Shown one piece after another: positions 9,832 to 21,959 of a stretch of 64,000 bases of DNA. Within the stretch, counting starts at the first letter, position 1. The number at the start of each line of letters is the position of its first letter. The translations under genes and the position numbers were made by a program. Origin of the DNA: Alphaproteobacteria bacterium (GTDB taxonomy: Bacteria > Pseudomonadota > Alphaproteobacteria > UBA8366); contig JANQKC010000026.1 in assembly GCA_028281325.1 (NCBI GenBank), forward strand, positions 1 to 64,000, given 5' to 3'. Under the pieces are notes generated by a model, which was given only the letters and a program-made list of their open reading frames with translations, searched no databases and was not told the DNA's origin.

Positions 9832-10554
9832 TCATCGCAAGACCAGATAGGCTCCAAGAACGATCAGTCCCCATAAGATGACCTTGCGGAACATGGTCTC
9901 GTCCATCGCGCGGCGGAGGCGCGTTCCGGCGGCCATGCCGGCAAAGGCACCGAGTGTCGCCGCAACGATGCTCACCGGGGAAACGCCTTCGAAGTCACCG
10001 GACAGCCCCAGAGCGCCGATGAGCGCGAAGGCCGACACGGAAAACGACAGCCCCATTGATTGAATGAAGGCATCTCGGCGAAGCCCGAGTGACTGCAGAA
10101 ACGGCACGGATGGCATCGACGAGACGCCGGTCAACGCCGTCACGATTCCGGTTACCGCGCCGGAAAGAGGGCCGAGCCAAATCTCGGTTTTCCGGGACAG
10201 ATGAACAACCGAGCCGCGCAGGCTGTAGGCGCCGTACACCACAAGCAGCGCACCGAGAATGGTGATGGCGATATCGGCGTGTGCACTCATGACGCCGGCG
10301 AGAACAAGCGTTGCGGCGCCCGTTGCCAGAAGCGTTGGCCAAAACCGCTTCAACAAGCTCGACAATTCAGGGCCGGCGACGGCCTGCCAGATATTTGTGA
10401 GCAGAGCGGGAATCACCATGATCGCGGCCGCTTCGACGGGGCTCATCGCCAGCACAAGCAAGCCCATGGCGATTGGCGGCAGGCCAAGACCGACAAGACC
10501 CTTGGAGAACCCCGCAATACCGAGCGCTGCCGCCGCGAATACGAATTCAGGCAC
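9832..10554 (-). CDS. TauE/SafE family sulfite exporter-like permease
   Basis: FSKGLVGLGLPPIAMGLL and GAVTGIVTALTGVSSMPSVPFLQSLGL repeats. Confidence 0.85.
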   Translation of the reverse strand: MPEFVFAAAALGIAGFSKGLVGLGLPPIAMGLLVLAMSPVEAAAIMVIPALLTNIWQAVAGPELSSLLKRFWPTLLATGAATLVLAGVMSAHADIAITILGALLVVYGAYSLRGSVVHLSRKTEIWLGPLSGAVTGIVTALTGVSSMPSVPFLQSLGLRRDAFIQSMGLSFSVSAFALIGALGLSGDFEGVSPVSIVAATLGAFAGMAAGTRLRRAMDETMFRKVILWGLIVLGAYLVLR

Positions 10555-10963
10555 TTGTTCCTTCCTGTCGGTTCACCAGCCGGAGGCCGGCCGCTATCAG
10601 AGTCTCCGGAGCGCTCGCCTCTGTTCAAGCGCACGCCATGGAGATTACGCCACACACCCCATAGGGCTGTCCGAACCACGGACAGCCTGTGTAAGTCGGA
10701 TTCAAAGCCGTCGCAGAGGAAAAGCGTTTGGAAAGATCACCGTCACTATACCGGGATCCCGCGCCCGCACGCCATGCCGCATTCCCGTCTCGCATTTCCC
10801 GCCGTCATTTTTTGTACAAACCGAGGTCTCAAAAGAGACTCGGCGGCGGCGAGATGGACTTCCAAACAACCGCCCCGTCCACCGACGATTTCGGGGTTGG
10901 GAGACAACCGGCGGCGCGGTAGATTAGCGGGATCGGCTTCGAGCCAACGACGAGGGTCCGGTC

Positions 10964-12010
10964 ATGGACGCGGAGATCACGAGACTGACGGCGCTGTCCC
11001 ACGGGGGCGGTTGAGGCTGCAAAGTAGCACCGTCGGTGCTTAAGGACATGCTGTCGAAACTGCCGCCCGCCGCGGCGAATCCGGCGCTGCTCGTCGGGTT
11101 CGAGACCGGCGACGACGCCGCCGTCTACAAGATCAACGACGAGCAGGGCGTGGTCGCGACCACCGATTTCTTCATGCCCATCGTCGACGACCCGTTCGAT
11201 TACGGCCGCATCGCGGCGACCAACGCGCTGTCGGACGTCTACGCCGTCGGCGGCACGCCGATCATGGCGCTGGCCATCGCCGGCTTCCCCGTCAACAAGA
11301 TGTCGCAGGAACAGATCCAGCAAGTGCTTGCCGGCGGCACCAGCGCCTGCGCCGATGCGGGCGTGCCCGTCGGCGGCGGCCATACCATCGATGCGCCCGA
11401 GCCGATCTACGGGCTGGCGGTGGTCGGCCTCGTGCGGCCCGACCGGATCAAGCGCAATTCCGACGCCCGGGCCGGCGACATGCTGATCCTGGGCAAGGGG
11501 CTGGGCGTCGGCATCCTCGGCGCGGCCCTGAACAAGGACGAACTCGACCCCGACGGCTACCGGGAGATGCTGGAGAGCACGACGAAGCTGAATGCCATCG
11601 GCGCGGATCTGGCGGGGATGGACGGCGTGCACGGCGTCACCGACGTCACCGGTTTCGGGCTCGGCGGGCATCTCTTCGAGATGTGCGAGGGGGCCGGCCT
11701 CGCCGCCACGCTCGTGTGGGAAAAGCTGCCGATCCTGCCGAAAGCGCTACACTACGCCAGGGCCGGCTACAACACGGGCGCGGCCAACCGGAACTGGCAG
11801 AGTTTCGGCGAGCACGTCACCGTACCCGGCGACATGGAGCAATGGCAGAAAAACATGCTGATGGACCCGCAGACCTCGGGCGGCCTGTTGGTGTCCTGCC
11901 CGCCCGACCGGGCGGACACGGTGACCGCCCTCTTCCATGAGCAGGGCTACGCCTTCGCCTCGGTGGTCGGGGAAATGACCGCGGGCGCGCCGCACGTCAC
12001 GGTGCGCTGA
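10964..12010 (+). CDS. selD: Selenide, water dikinase, selenoprotein with Sec at codon 17 (TGA at 11012-11014)
   Basis: Reading through TGA gives MDAEITRLTALSHGGG-U-GCKVAPSVLKDML..., continuous with the 11036..12010 ORF (SelD motifs TTDFFMPIVDDPFDYGRIAATNALSDVYAVGG). Confidence 0.93.
11012..11040 (+). promoter_or_regulatory. Bacterial SECIS-like element downstream of the SelD UGA
   Basis: TGA ggctgcaaagt AGCACC gtc GGTGCT: perfect 6-bp stem with a 3-nt loop starting with G, apical loop 17 nt after the UGA. Confidence 0.75.
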
Positions 12011-12015
12011 GCCGG

Positions 12016-14442
12016 TCAGGCAACCGCCCCAAGCTGTTCGGCCGAGGCGAGCGTTTCGACCGGCTCCCATTTCAGATCGCCGGCATAGCGGTAGGCGAGC
12101 CGCCCCTCCCCGTCCATCGCGAACAGATGCAGCCAACGGTTATCGAACAGCGCGCGAACCTCCGCGTGGCGGCCGAGGATGTCGGTCATCGCCTCTCGCG
12201 GCGCTTCGATACAGATCGACAGGCGCAGCGGCTCGTGCACGGCATCCTCGCCGTCATGCACCGACTGCCAGGGCAAGCCGGCGCGCAGCACGCCGCCGTT
12301 GCCCTCGACGACGCCGATGCCGCCGACCACATTGTGCAGCAACTTGTTGCCCGAGCCGAAGGTGTCGGGCGCCACGGTCGAGCCGTAATACTGCAGGCTG
12401 ATCCAGCTCGCGACGACGACCGGCGCGGTCATGATCAGTTCCAACACGCCGAAACCGTTCTCGCCGTCCTGCTTCCAGTCGTAATCGTGCAGGAAGGCCC
12501 GGCCTTCCAGGCTGCGGCCGGCGGTGCGCCCGCGCGGCGCGGCGATGAAGGCCTTGCAGCCGGCGAGCGCCCATTCCGGCCGCACCTCGGCCCAGTCGCG
12601 GGCGCGGGACGGGATGTCGTCCTGGTCCACCGCGCGGGGCAAGCGCAAGGCGCGCTCGCCCCGGGTGACCACGCCGGCCGCCGCGAGCCATACGCGCGCC
12701 TGTTCGATGTCCGCGGCATGGTCCGGCGCGGGCATGTCCTGATCGTAGAGCGTGACGGCGTCCGTCGTCGTGTCGTGCAGCGCCCCGACGAACAGCGTGT
12801 CGTCGGGCACGGCGATCCCGCGATCCACCAACCCTTGGCGGACCGTCGGATCATTGAGCAGCGAGGCGAGCAGCCGGGCATTGACCTCGCCCGAATAGCC
12901 GCCGCACGCGCCGCAGTGAAGGCCGCTCGCATGCGGGTTGTTGACGACGTTCGCGCCATGCCCGGCCAGCAGGACGAGGCGCGCGAAACCGTCGGTCAGC
13001 GACATGGCGCGCAGGACGGTTTCGGCGGCGCCGATCCGGGTGTCGAGGTCGAGCGGCGGATCGAAACGCGGCGCGGGGTCGTCCGGCGTCTTCATCGGAT
13101 TGAGCCCGAGCGCGTCGCGGACCAGCTTGCCGACATAGACCGGCCCCATCGCCTCGACGAAGGCGAAGGAGGAGACGGCGGCGAGCTTGAAACGGCCCCA
13201 GGCCCGTTTCGCCCGCGCCTTGTATCGCGCCGCAAGGTCCGTGGCCTCGGTCTCCGGGCCGGTCGAAGATGATTCCACGGTCGGGTTGAGCAGCACCGGC
13301 AGGCGCAGTTCCTCGACATCGGACGCGAAGGCCCGGTGCTTGGCGAAGACCCCGAAGAAACCGGCGAAACCCAGGGTGCGGATGCACGGGTCGACGGCTT
13401 CGAGCGCACGGCGGAAAACCTCGGACCGTACGTCGATACAGAAAGCCGCCTGCAAAGCCGGCCGCGAGTCGCCCGATTGCGGAATCGGCGCGGCGAGCGT
13501 CTCGGCGAGGCCGCGCTGCGCGGCCCGCTCGAGCGCTTCCTGCAGGATCGCGTCGACGATTTCGGCACCAGTCGGCTCGACCGGCTTTTCATGCGCATCC
13601 CGCGTCTCTTTCCATTGCGCGGCGATCACCGTTTCCTGCTGCGCGAACAACGCTTCCTCCCACATCAAGCGAATCGCCAGGAAGTCGATGATCGTCGTAT
13701 CCGTGCCCTCCGCAAGTTCGGCGCGCCACAGCGTATAGCGCGCCACCTGTGCCCAGCCGCCGAGCGACAACAGGAGTTGGTGGAAGTAGGTCGCCCGCGC
13801 TTGGTCGCCGAGACCGAGCCGCCGCGCGGCGCGGGCGATCATCTTAATCGGGTCTTCCGGCGCGTCGGCGACGAAGGCGGCGAAGCCCTTCAGCCCCATC
13901 AGTTCAGGCGTCAGGTCATGAATCGCATGCGCGCGGAAGGCGGCCCAGGCGCGCTTCCCCTTTGGCGCGGCCCAAAGGGCCTGCCCCTTGTCGAGATAAC
14001 CGCCCGCCCAAGCGCCGAACCGCTCCGCGATCAGGCCCGGCCAGTCCGTGCCCTCCACCTCCGCGACCAGATCCGCGACGGTCGGCAACGCCCGGGGCGC
14101 GGATCGCGTCTCTGCCGATGCGGCCTTCAAGGCGTCGACATCGGCGGGTTTGTCGCCCTGGGCGCAGGCCGCCAGCGCGGCGGCAAGATCGGCGTTTGTG
14201 ATCTCGCCCGACGCGATGCGGTCGAGATACCGCTCGCGCGGCATGGCCACAGGAATACCGCCGACCCGCGCCAAGCGCGCGCCCACATCGGCCAACGTCT
14301 CCTGCGTCTGACCCAGAAACGGATTGACCGCAACATAGGACGCGAGCGGCCAAAGCGGCGGGATTTGCCGCGCCGCTGCATCGGCGGCGGTCTCGAAACC
14401 CGAAAGGTCGTCGGAGGGGATGGAGGAGTCGGGTGTCGTCAT
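12016..14442 (-). CDS. dabA: DUF2309 protein, inorganic carbon transporter subunit DabA
   Basis: [32 protein letters not shown] and [24 protein letters not shown], which carry the C/D/H/C set of DabA. Confidence 0.93.
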   Translation of the reverse strand: MTTPDSSIPSDDLSGFETAADAAARQIPPLWPLASYVAVNPFLGQTQETLADVGARLARVGGIPVAMPRERYLDRIASGEITNADLAAALAACAQGDKPADVDALKAASAETRSAPRALPTVADLVAEVEGTDWPGLIAERFGAWAGGYLDKGQALWAAPKGKRAWAAFRAHAIHDLTPELMGLKGFAAFVADAPEDPIKMIARAARRLGLGDQARATYFHQLLLSLGGWAQVARYTLWRAELAEGTDTTIIDFLAIRLMWEEALFAQQETVIAAQWKETRDAHEKPVEPTGAEIVDAILQEALERAAQRGLAETLAAPIPQSGDSRPALQAAFCIDVRSEVFRRALEAVDPCIRTLGFAGFFGVFAKHRAFASDVEELRLPVLLNPTVESSSTGPETEATDLAARYKARAKRAWGRFKLAAVSSFAFVEAMGPVYVGKLVRDALGLNPMKTPDDPAPRFDPPLDLDTRIGAAETVLRAMSLTDGFARLVLLAGHGANVVNNPHASGLHCGACGGYSGEVNARLLASLLNDPTVRQGLVDRGIAVPDDTLFVGALHDTTTDAVTLYDQDMPAPDHAADIEQARVWLAAAGVVTRGERALRLPRAVDQDDIPSRARDWAEVRPEWALAGCKAFIAAPRGRTAGRSLEGRAFLHDYDWKQDGENGFGVLELIMTAPVVVASWISLQYYGSTVAPDTFGSGNKLLHNVVGGIGVVEGNGGVLRAGLPWQSVHDGEDAVHEPLRLSICIEAPREAMTDILGRHAEVRALFDNRWLHLFAMDGEGRLAYRYAGDLKWEPVETLASAEQLGAVA

Positions 14443-16013
14443 TTCGGTTTCCTCTCGACGATAAGGGCGTTCGACCAATTGCCGACCATCCGGTCGAACA
14501 CAGCGTTGGCGTAAAGCCCGTTGGAAAGATGTACGCGTAATCCCGCGGCCGCCGGATGAGACGCCCAGAGCGGGAACATCGCCTGGGCGACCGCCACGAC
14601 GCCGAAACTGACCACGGCAAGGACCATCAGGGTCCATTCGAGACCGCTCGGCGCGGGCGTCGCCGGCAGCGTGCCGGCCGTCAGCCATTCCGCGCCGGTC
14701 TGCAACGCGAAGTAACTGACCGACGCCGCCAGCGCGTAGAGCGCGGTTCGCTGCGTCAGGGCGCGCGGCGCTTGGTCCGCGAACCCTTGCGCCAGCAGAT
14801 AGGCGATACCGAAGATGAGGATCGCGCCAAGCGCGATGGCCTGCGGCGACTTGGCCTCCAACCCGAAGATGAAGGCGGTCGCGGCGTAGATCCCGAGCGC
14901 CAGCATGAAGGCGCGCGCCACCGCCTTACCGTCGGGGATCGCTACCGGACCGGGCCGCCGGATCGCCGCGACCACATCCACGGCCGTCCCCGACGCGAGG
15001 AAGGCATGCGCCTTGTAGAGCGAATGGGCGACGATGTGGAGCAGCGCCAGCGGGAAAAGGGCCAGGCCGCATTGCATCGTCATGAAGCCCATCTGGGCAA
15101 TGGTCGACCATGCAAGCGAGGTCTTGACGGCGGGTTGGGTCAGCATCGCGAGCCCACCCAACACCGCGGTGAAGCCGCCGATCATCACCAGCACCGCGAG
15201 CACGCCCGGCGAGAGCAGCATCACATCGGCGAAGCGGATCAAAATGAAACCACCCGCATTGATCACCCCCGCGTGGAGCAGCGCGGAAACCGGCGTCGGC
15301 GTTTCCATCACCTCGGTCAGCCAGCCGTGAGTCGGGAACTGGGCCGATTTGAGCAGCGCGGCGAGCGCAATCAATCCGGCGGCCCCGCCCACTCCGGCCG
15401 GCGCCGCGCCCTCGCGCGCGGCGGACAGCATTGCCGCGATGTCGGTGGTGCCGTAGCCGACGAACAGAAGAACGGCCGCGCCGATCAGCGCCGCGTCCCC
15501 CATCCGCGCGACGACGAACTTCTTACGGGCGGCCCGGATGGCTTGGATGCGGTCGGTGTAGAAAAGCAGCAGCTTGTGCAGGAACAAACTGGTCGCGATC
15601 CAGGCGACAACGAGATGAACGAGATTGCCCGCCTGAACGAGCAGCAGCACAGCGGCGAGCGTCGCCGCCATCCAACCCAGGAATGCGCCCTGCCGGGCCT
15701 CGCCATCGAGATAGGACGCCGAATAGCGCACCACCACCCAGCCGACGAAGGCGACCAGGATCAGCATGGTGACGCTCACCACATCGATCCGCGCCGATAT
15801 CCCGACGCCGCCAACGCCCAAGAGCGAACTGGTCCCGGCGCCGTGGATCATCAGAAACCCGGCGGATGCGAGGGCGACGGCAAGCGCGATCAGCGCCGCG
15901 GCTTCGGTAAGTTTCGGCACGAGGGCCGGTCGACGGCCGGGCCGGGCCAGGGCGACCATCGCCGCGAGCAGCAGGACGGCGGGCGCGATCAAGGGGATCA
16001 AGTCATACGGCAT
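14439..16013 (-). CDS. dabB: NADH dehydrogenase subunit 5-like proton-conducting subunit DabB
   Basis: NuoL/MrpA-like core ([50 protein letters not shown]); 4-bp ATGA overlap with dabA. Confidence 0.92.
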   Translation of the reverse strand: MPYDLIPLIAPAVLLLAAMVALARPGRRPALVPKLTEAAALIALAVALASAGFLMIHGAGTSSLLGVGGVGISARIDVVSVTMLILVAFVGWVVVRYSASYLDGEARQGAFLGWMAATLAAVLLLVQAGNLVHLVVAWIATSLFLHKLLLFYTDRIQAIRAARKKFVVARMGDAALIGAAVLLFVGYGTTDIAAMLSAAREGAAPAGVGGAAGLIALAALLKSAQFPTHGWLTEVMETPTPVSALLHAGVINAGGFILIRFADVMLLSPGVLAVLVMIGGFTAVLGGLAMLTQPAVKTSLAWSTIAQMGFMTMQCGLALFPLALLHIVAHSLYKAHAFLASGTAVDVVAAIRRPGPVAIPDGKAVARAFMLALGIYAATAFIFGLEAKSPQAIALGAILIFGIAYLLAQGFADQAPRALTQRTALYALAASVSYFALQTGAEWLTAGTLPATPAPSGLEWTLMVLAVVSFGVVAVAQAMFPLWASHPAAAGLRVHLSNGLYANAVFDRMVGNWSNALIVERKPK

Positions 16014-16070
16014 GAAGGGTCGTCTCCGGCGCGTTTCAAAACAGCGCCGTTTCTACGTCACCCTCTAACT

Positions 16071-16116
16071 CAAGAAAAATACATTGTTCTTGGATTAATG
16101 TTCTGTTTAATAGAAC
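16071..16116. promoter_or_regulatory. Candidate LysR operator between dabB and the divergent regulator
   Basis: CAAGAA-N10-TTCTTG (16071-16092) and GTTCT-N7-AGAAC (16100-16116). Confidence 0.4.
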
Positions 16117-16119
16117 GAT

Positions 16120-16995
16120 ATGGCAGAGTTGAACTACAATCACTTGCGCTATTTCCAGGCGGTCGCGCATGAGGGCAACCTGACCCGCGCCGCGGCGCGG
16201 TTGAACGTGTCGCAATCCGCTGTCTCGACGCAGATCCGCCATCTTGAGGAACGGCTGGGCCAAACCCTGTTCGAGCGGCGCGGGCGGTCCCTGTATCTCA
16301 CGGAAGCCGGGCGGATCGCCCTCGACCATGCCGACGCCATCTTCGCGACCGGACAGGAGCTGCTCGCCACCCTGCAACAAAGCGGCGCGCAACGGCAGGC
16401 GCTGCGCATCGGTTCGCTCGCGACGCTCTCCCGCAATTTCCAGCTGACCTTCCTGCGCCCCGTGCTCCGCCGGCCGGACGTCGAGGTGATCCTACGTTCG
16501 GGCAGCGCCGCGGAACTGTTCAGCGCGCTGGCCGCCCTGCATCTCGATCTCGTGCTGACCAACCAGCCGCCGCCCGCCGATGCGCTGACCTCCTTCGTGG
16601 TTCAACGTCTCGACGAACAGACGCTCAGCCTGATCGGCGTCCCCGGGCTATGCCCGCCGGACCTTTCCCTCGCCGACCGACTCACCCGCTCGGCGCTCAT
16701 CCTGCCGACCGCCGCCAGCAGCTTGCGAATGGGCTTCGATGCACTGATGGACCGGCTCGACGTCCGGCCGCAGATCGTGGCGGAAGTCGACGACATGGCG
16801 ATGATGCGCCTTCTGGCGCGGGAAGGGATCGGCCTCGCCGTGTTGCCGCCGATCGTCGTGCGCGACGAACTCGCCAACGGCGCGCTGATCGAAAGCGCGC
16901 AACTGCCGACCCTGACGGAGACCTTCTACGGCGTGTCGGTCGAACGACGGTTTCCGAATCCCCTGCTCGCAGAACTGATGCACGACCCGGCATAG
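16120..16995 (+). CDS. LysR family transcriptional regulator, divergent from dabBA
   Basis: LNYNHLRYFQAVAHEGNLTRAAARLNVSQSAVSTQIRHLEERLGQTLFER. Confidence 0.93.
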   Translation: MAELNYNHLRYFQAVAHEGNLTRAAARLNVSQSAVSTQIRHLEERLGQTLFERRGRSLYLTEAGRIALDHADAIFATGQELLATLQQSGAQRQALRIGSLATLSRNFQLTFLRPVLRRPDVEVILRSGSAAELFSALAALHLDLVLTNQPPPADALTSFVVQRLDEQTLSLIGVPGLCPPDLSLADRLTRSALILPTAASSLRMGFDALMDRLDVRPQIVAEVDDMAMMRLLAREGIGLAVLPPIVVRDELANGALIESAQLPTLTETFYGVSVERRFPNPLLAELMHDPA

Positions 16996-17014
16996 CCGCC
17001 AGCATTGACTTGAG

Positions 17015-17122
17015 ATGCCAAAACTCTGGGCGCGAATCGACAACGGCAAGATGGCTGCGGGGACTTGGCTGGGCCCTTGTTCGATCGTCGGCGGCATCTT
17101 GAATACCGCTACGGCGCCCTGA
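17015..17122 (+). pseudogene. Orphan DUF350 C-terminal tail
   Basis: MPKLWARIDNGKMAAGTWLGPCSIVGGILNTATAP* vs MPRLSERIDDGETAAGVWLGACSIVGGILNAAAMTP* of the gene at 9343..9756. Confidence 0.8.
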
Positions 17123-17198
17123 AGCGGCGGGACTGCGAGATTGTCTGCTCAGTCCTACTTGAACCGGGCAAGGGCGGTCCATAGCGTCGGCGGAAGTC

Positions 17199-17218
17199 AA
17201 TCCTTACTCCCTCCGCCA
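17199..17218 (+). other. tRNA-Ser 3'-end-like fragment (possible att remnant)
   Basis: AATCCTTACTCCCTCCGCCA vs tRNA AATCCCGCTCCCTCCGCCA; last 12 nt identical. Confidence 0.4.
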
Positions 17219-17382
17219 GCGCTGATTCTCAAAGGGCATCGGTTTGTTTTGTGGTGGCTACGACCCGCCCAGCGCATCCGAACGCTAATCTTGTGCGATG
17301 CTGAGCTTTACAATTCCCACCACTTTATATTGTATATTTACGCCACGTTCATTTTCTTGCTTATCGAGGAAAGAGCCAAAAA

Positions 17383-17868
17383 TTGTCAAAAGTTTTAGCG
17401 ACTTCTTTCGCCACCATGGCGCTAATTCTGCTTGGCGCATGCTCGTCTCCATTGCAGGTAGACCGCATGACCGACCAATCGCTCGCGGAGGAACCGAAAA
17501 CCCTGGCTCTCCTAACCCGCACTGCGTATGACGCAGACGTGCGGCGTTATTTGTCGAGGCGCGGTTTCAAGGTGAAACGGTATGCCACGCGCAAGAAGAT
17601 CGAGGAGGAAGTTTCGTCCACTCGGAAAGAGATTTTTAAGGAAGCGGAAACCAAGTACGGCCTTTCAGTTTACCCAGGCAATCAGGTCGATTATTGCGTC
17701 GTAAGCGCTGGCCGCCAACTTGGCAGGGCGGTTTTCGAGGTCACGGACCTGACCACAAACGAGGTGATAATCTTCGCCGAAGCGGGCGGCTGGACATCGC
17801 CCTGCGCATATCACCGGGACATCGTTTGGGACAAGCTCGCAAGCGCCCTTGCCGACCAGTGGAAGTAA
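17383..17868 (+). CDS. Putative lipoprotein, unknown function
   Basis: Signal peptide with lipobox LLGAC; locally lower GC. Confidence 0.65.
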   Translation: MSKVLATSFATMALILLGACSSPLQVDRMTDQSLAEEPKTLALLTRTAYDADVRRYLSRRGFKVKRYATRKKIEEEVSSTRKEIFKEAETKYGLSVYPGNQVDYCVVSAGRQLGRAVFEVTDLTTNEVIIFAEAGGWTSPCAYHRDIVWDKLASALADQWK

Positions 17869-18008
17869 CGACTCCCCCCTGAACAAGCCACGGCGAACAC
17901 CTCCGAGCGCGATGGCGGATGCCCGGGCCGGAAGCGCGGTCTATACATAAAATTGCCCTTTAGTGGTTTCCCACATTGAGGATCGATCCTCATAAGAGGC
18001 AGAGTCAC

Positions 18009-18473
18009 ATGAGCGACAGTGTTGCCCACTCGGTGCGCCAGCTTACCGCGACAGACATCGGATTGATGCGGAGCCTCCTCGACCTTTTCGGGGACGCGTT
18101 CGAGGAGATTGAGACCTATACCGGGGCGCAGCCCGGCGACGGCTATCTCCAGGCGCTGCTCGGCGGCGATAGTTTCTTTGCCGTGGCGGCCCTGAACGGG
18201 GATGAGGTGGTCGGCGGCTTGACCGCCTATGAACTGAAGAAGGCCGAACAAGCGCGCAGCGAGATTTATATCTACGACCTGGCGGTCGCGGCGGCGTACC
18301 GCCGGCAGGGCATCGCGACGCGACTCATCGAGCAGGTGAAGACAATCGCCGCCGCGCGCGGGGCCTATGTCATCTTCGTGCAGGCTGACTATGTCGACCC
18401 GCCCGCCATCGCCCTGTATTCGAAACTCGGCGTCCGAGAGGAAGTCCTGCACTTCGACATCAAGGTCCCGTAA
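18009..18473 (+). CDS. AAC(3)-I-like GNAT acetyltransferase
   Basis: [29 protein letters not shown]...[34 protein letters not shown] matches the AAC(3)-I family signature. Confidence 0.85.
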   Translation: MSDSVAHSVRQLTATDIGLMRSLLDLFGDAFEEIETYTGAQPGDGYLQALLGGDSFFAVAALNGDEVVGGLTAYELKKAEQARSEIYIYDLAVAAAYRRQGIATRLIEQVKTIAAARGAYVIFVQADYVDPPAIALYSKLGVREEVLHFDIKVP

Positions 18474-18494
18474 GCGCACCGCCCATCCATCGTT

Positions 18495-18530
18495 AAAAAA
18501 ACGCAAAGGGCGGACCAACGTGGTCCGCCC
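18495..18530 (-). terminator. Rho-independent terminator for katG
   Basis: GGGCGGACCA-acg-TGGTCCGCCC perfect 10-bp stem; on the minus strand followed by tttgcgttttttt. Confidence 0.8.
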
Positions 18531-18564
18531 AGAGCGCTCACAGGGTGGGTAACGCCTTTTCGGA

Positions 18565-20781
<2,217 letters not shown>

Positions 20782-20877
20782 TCACGTCCTGCGTTAAATT
20801 GAGGTGCCCGAAATACGCATGTGCATCTAGACCGATAAGGTAAGCCCTAACGTTAAATAAGAAAAATAGTTTAAAAT

Positions 20878-20923
20878 GATATTTTTTATCGCTTTTACCG
20901 ATTAATAGAGATAGAATGATATC
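20878..20923. promoter_or_regulatory. Candidate OxyR binding region
   Basis: GATA-N5-TATC at 20878-20890 and GATA-N6-TATC at 20910-20923 in the katG/oxyR intergenic region. Confidence 0.4.
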
Positions 20924-20948
20924 CTCAACAAACGAGCGGCATCCGAAC

Positions 20949-21872
20949 ATGAATACACGGGATCTTGAGTACCTCGTCGCGGTCGCCGAGGAATTGCATT
21001 TCGGCCGGGCCGCGGAGCGCTGCAACGCCAGCCAGCCGGCATTGAGCGGCCAATTGCAGAAGCTGGAAGACCGCCTCGGCGTGAAGATTTTCGAGCGGAC
21101 CAAACGCCGCGTCCAACTGACGGATATCGGCGAGCAAATCCTTGTTCGGGCGCGGGAAATCCTACAGCATGTCGACGCGCTGGAAATGGTCGCCGCCGCC
21201 CATAAGGGCCCGTTCGTCGGCACCTGCGCACTCGGCATGCCGCCGACGATCGGCCCGTACCTCACGCCGCTCCTCCTCCCTGCGATTAAGCATTATCTGC
21301 CGGATCTGCATCTCGATCTGGTCGAGGATTTCACCGACAATCTCGAAAAACAGCTTACGGCGGGCGATTTGGATATCGCGGTCCTTGCGACGAGTCCGAT
21401 GCAGAAGAACCTGTCGGAAATTCCTCTTTATGACGAGCCGTTCTGGGTGGCGATACCGAACGGCCATTCCCTGGCGCGGCACGACGCCATCGATATCGAG
21501 CAAATCGAACCCGGCGAGTTGCTGCTTCTCGCGGACGGCCATTGCCTGCGGGATCAGGTCTACGAGGCGTGCAATCTTAAACGGGGCGGCGGGGGCGACG
21601 GCCGAGGTCCGAAGACCCAGAAGACCAGCCTCGCGACCATTCTTTCCCTTGTCGGATCCGGCGAGGGCATCACCCTCGTACCGGCGATGAGCCTGTCCGG
21701 CGCTTGGGTCACCGATTCAGGCATCGCGCTGCGGCCGGAACGGAGCGGAACGGCGGGACGAACCGTCCGTCTGGCCTATCGAAATGGCTACCCGCGCATG
21801 GCGTTGGTCGAGAAACTGGCGGATATCGTGGCCGGGATCGTGCCGAACACGGTCCACCCCGTCCGGCGGTAA
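20949..21872 (+). CDS. oxyR: LysR family hydrogen peroxide sensor OxyR
   Basis: MNTRDLEYLVAVAEELHFGRAAERCNASQPALSGQLQKLED; GHCLRDQVYEAC with two Cys nine residues apart; divergent from katG. Confidence 0.93.
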   Translation: MNTRDLEYLVAVAEELHFGRAAERCNASQPALSGQLQKLEDRLGVKIFERTKRRVQLTDIGEQILVRAREILQHVDALEMVAAAHKGPFVGTCALGMPPTIGPYLTPLLLPAIKHYLPDLHLDLVEDFTDNLEKQLTAGDLDIAVLATSPMQKNLSEIPLYDEPFWVAIPNGHSLARHDAIDIEQIEPGELLLLADGHCLRDQVYEACNLKRGGGGDGRGPKTQKTSLATILSLVGSGEGITLVPAMSLSGAWVTDSGIALRPERSGTAGRTVRLAYRNGYPRMALVEKLADIVAGIVPNTVHPVRR

Positions 21873-21959
21873 CAACGGTCGCGAACGGCCCTCCGTTGTT
21901 TCCCCCACCAACCTAAAACGCTAGCCTGCCGGATCGGACTTCGGCCTAATACGGTTTTC

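Noticed and set aside
10720-10963. Possible selC (tRNA-Sec) upstream of selD, prompted by 'tggacttcc'
   Set aside because: No acceptor stem, T-arm or CCA arrangement could be built
11036-12010. SelD start as given in the ORF track
   Set aside because: Lacks the catalytic N-terminus; the upstream in-frame sequence through TGA restores a canonical SelD
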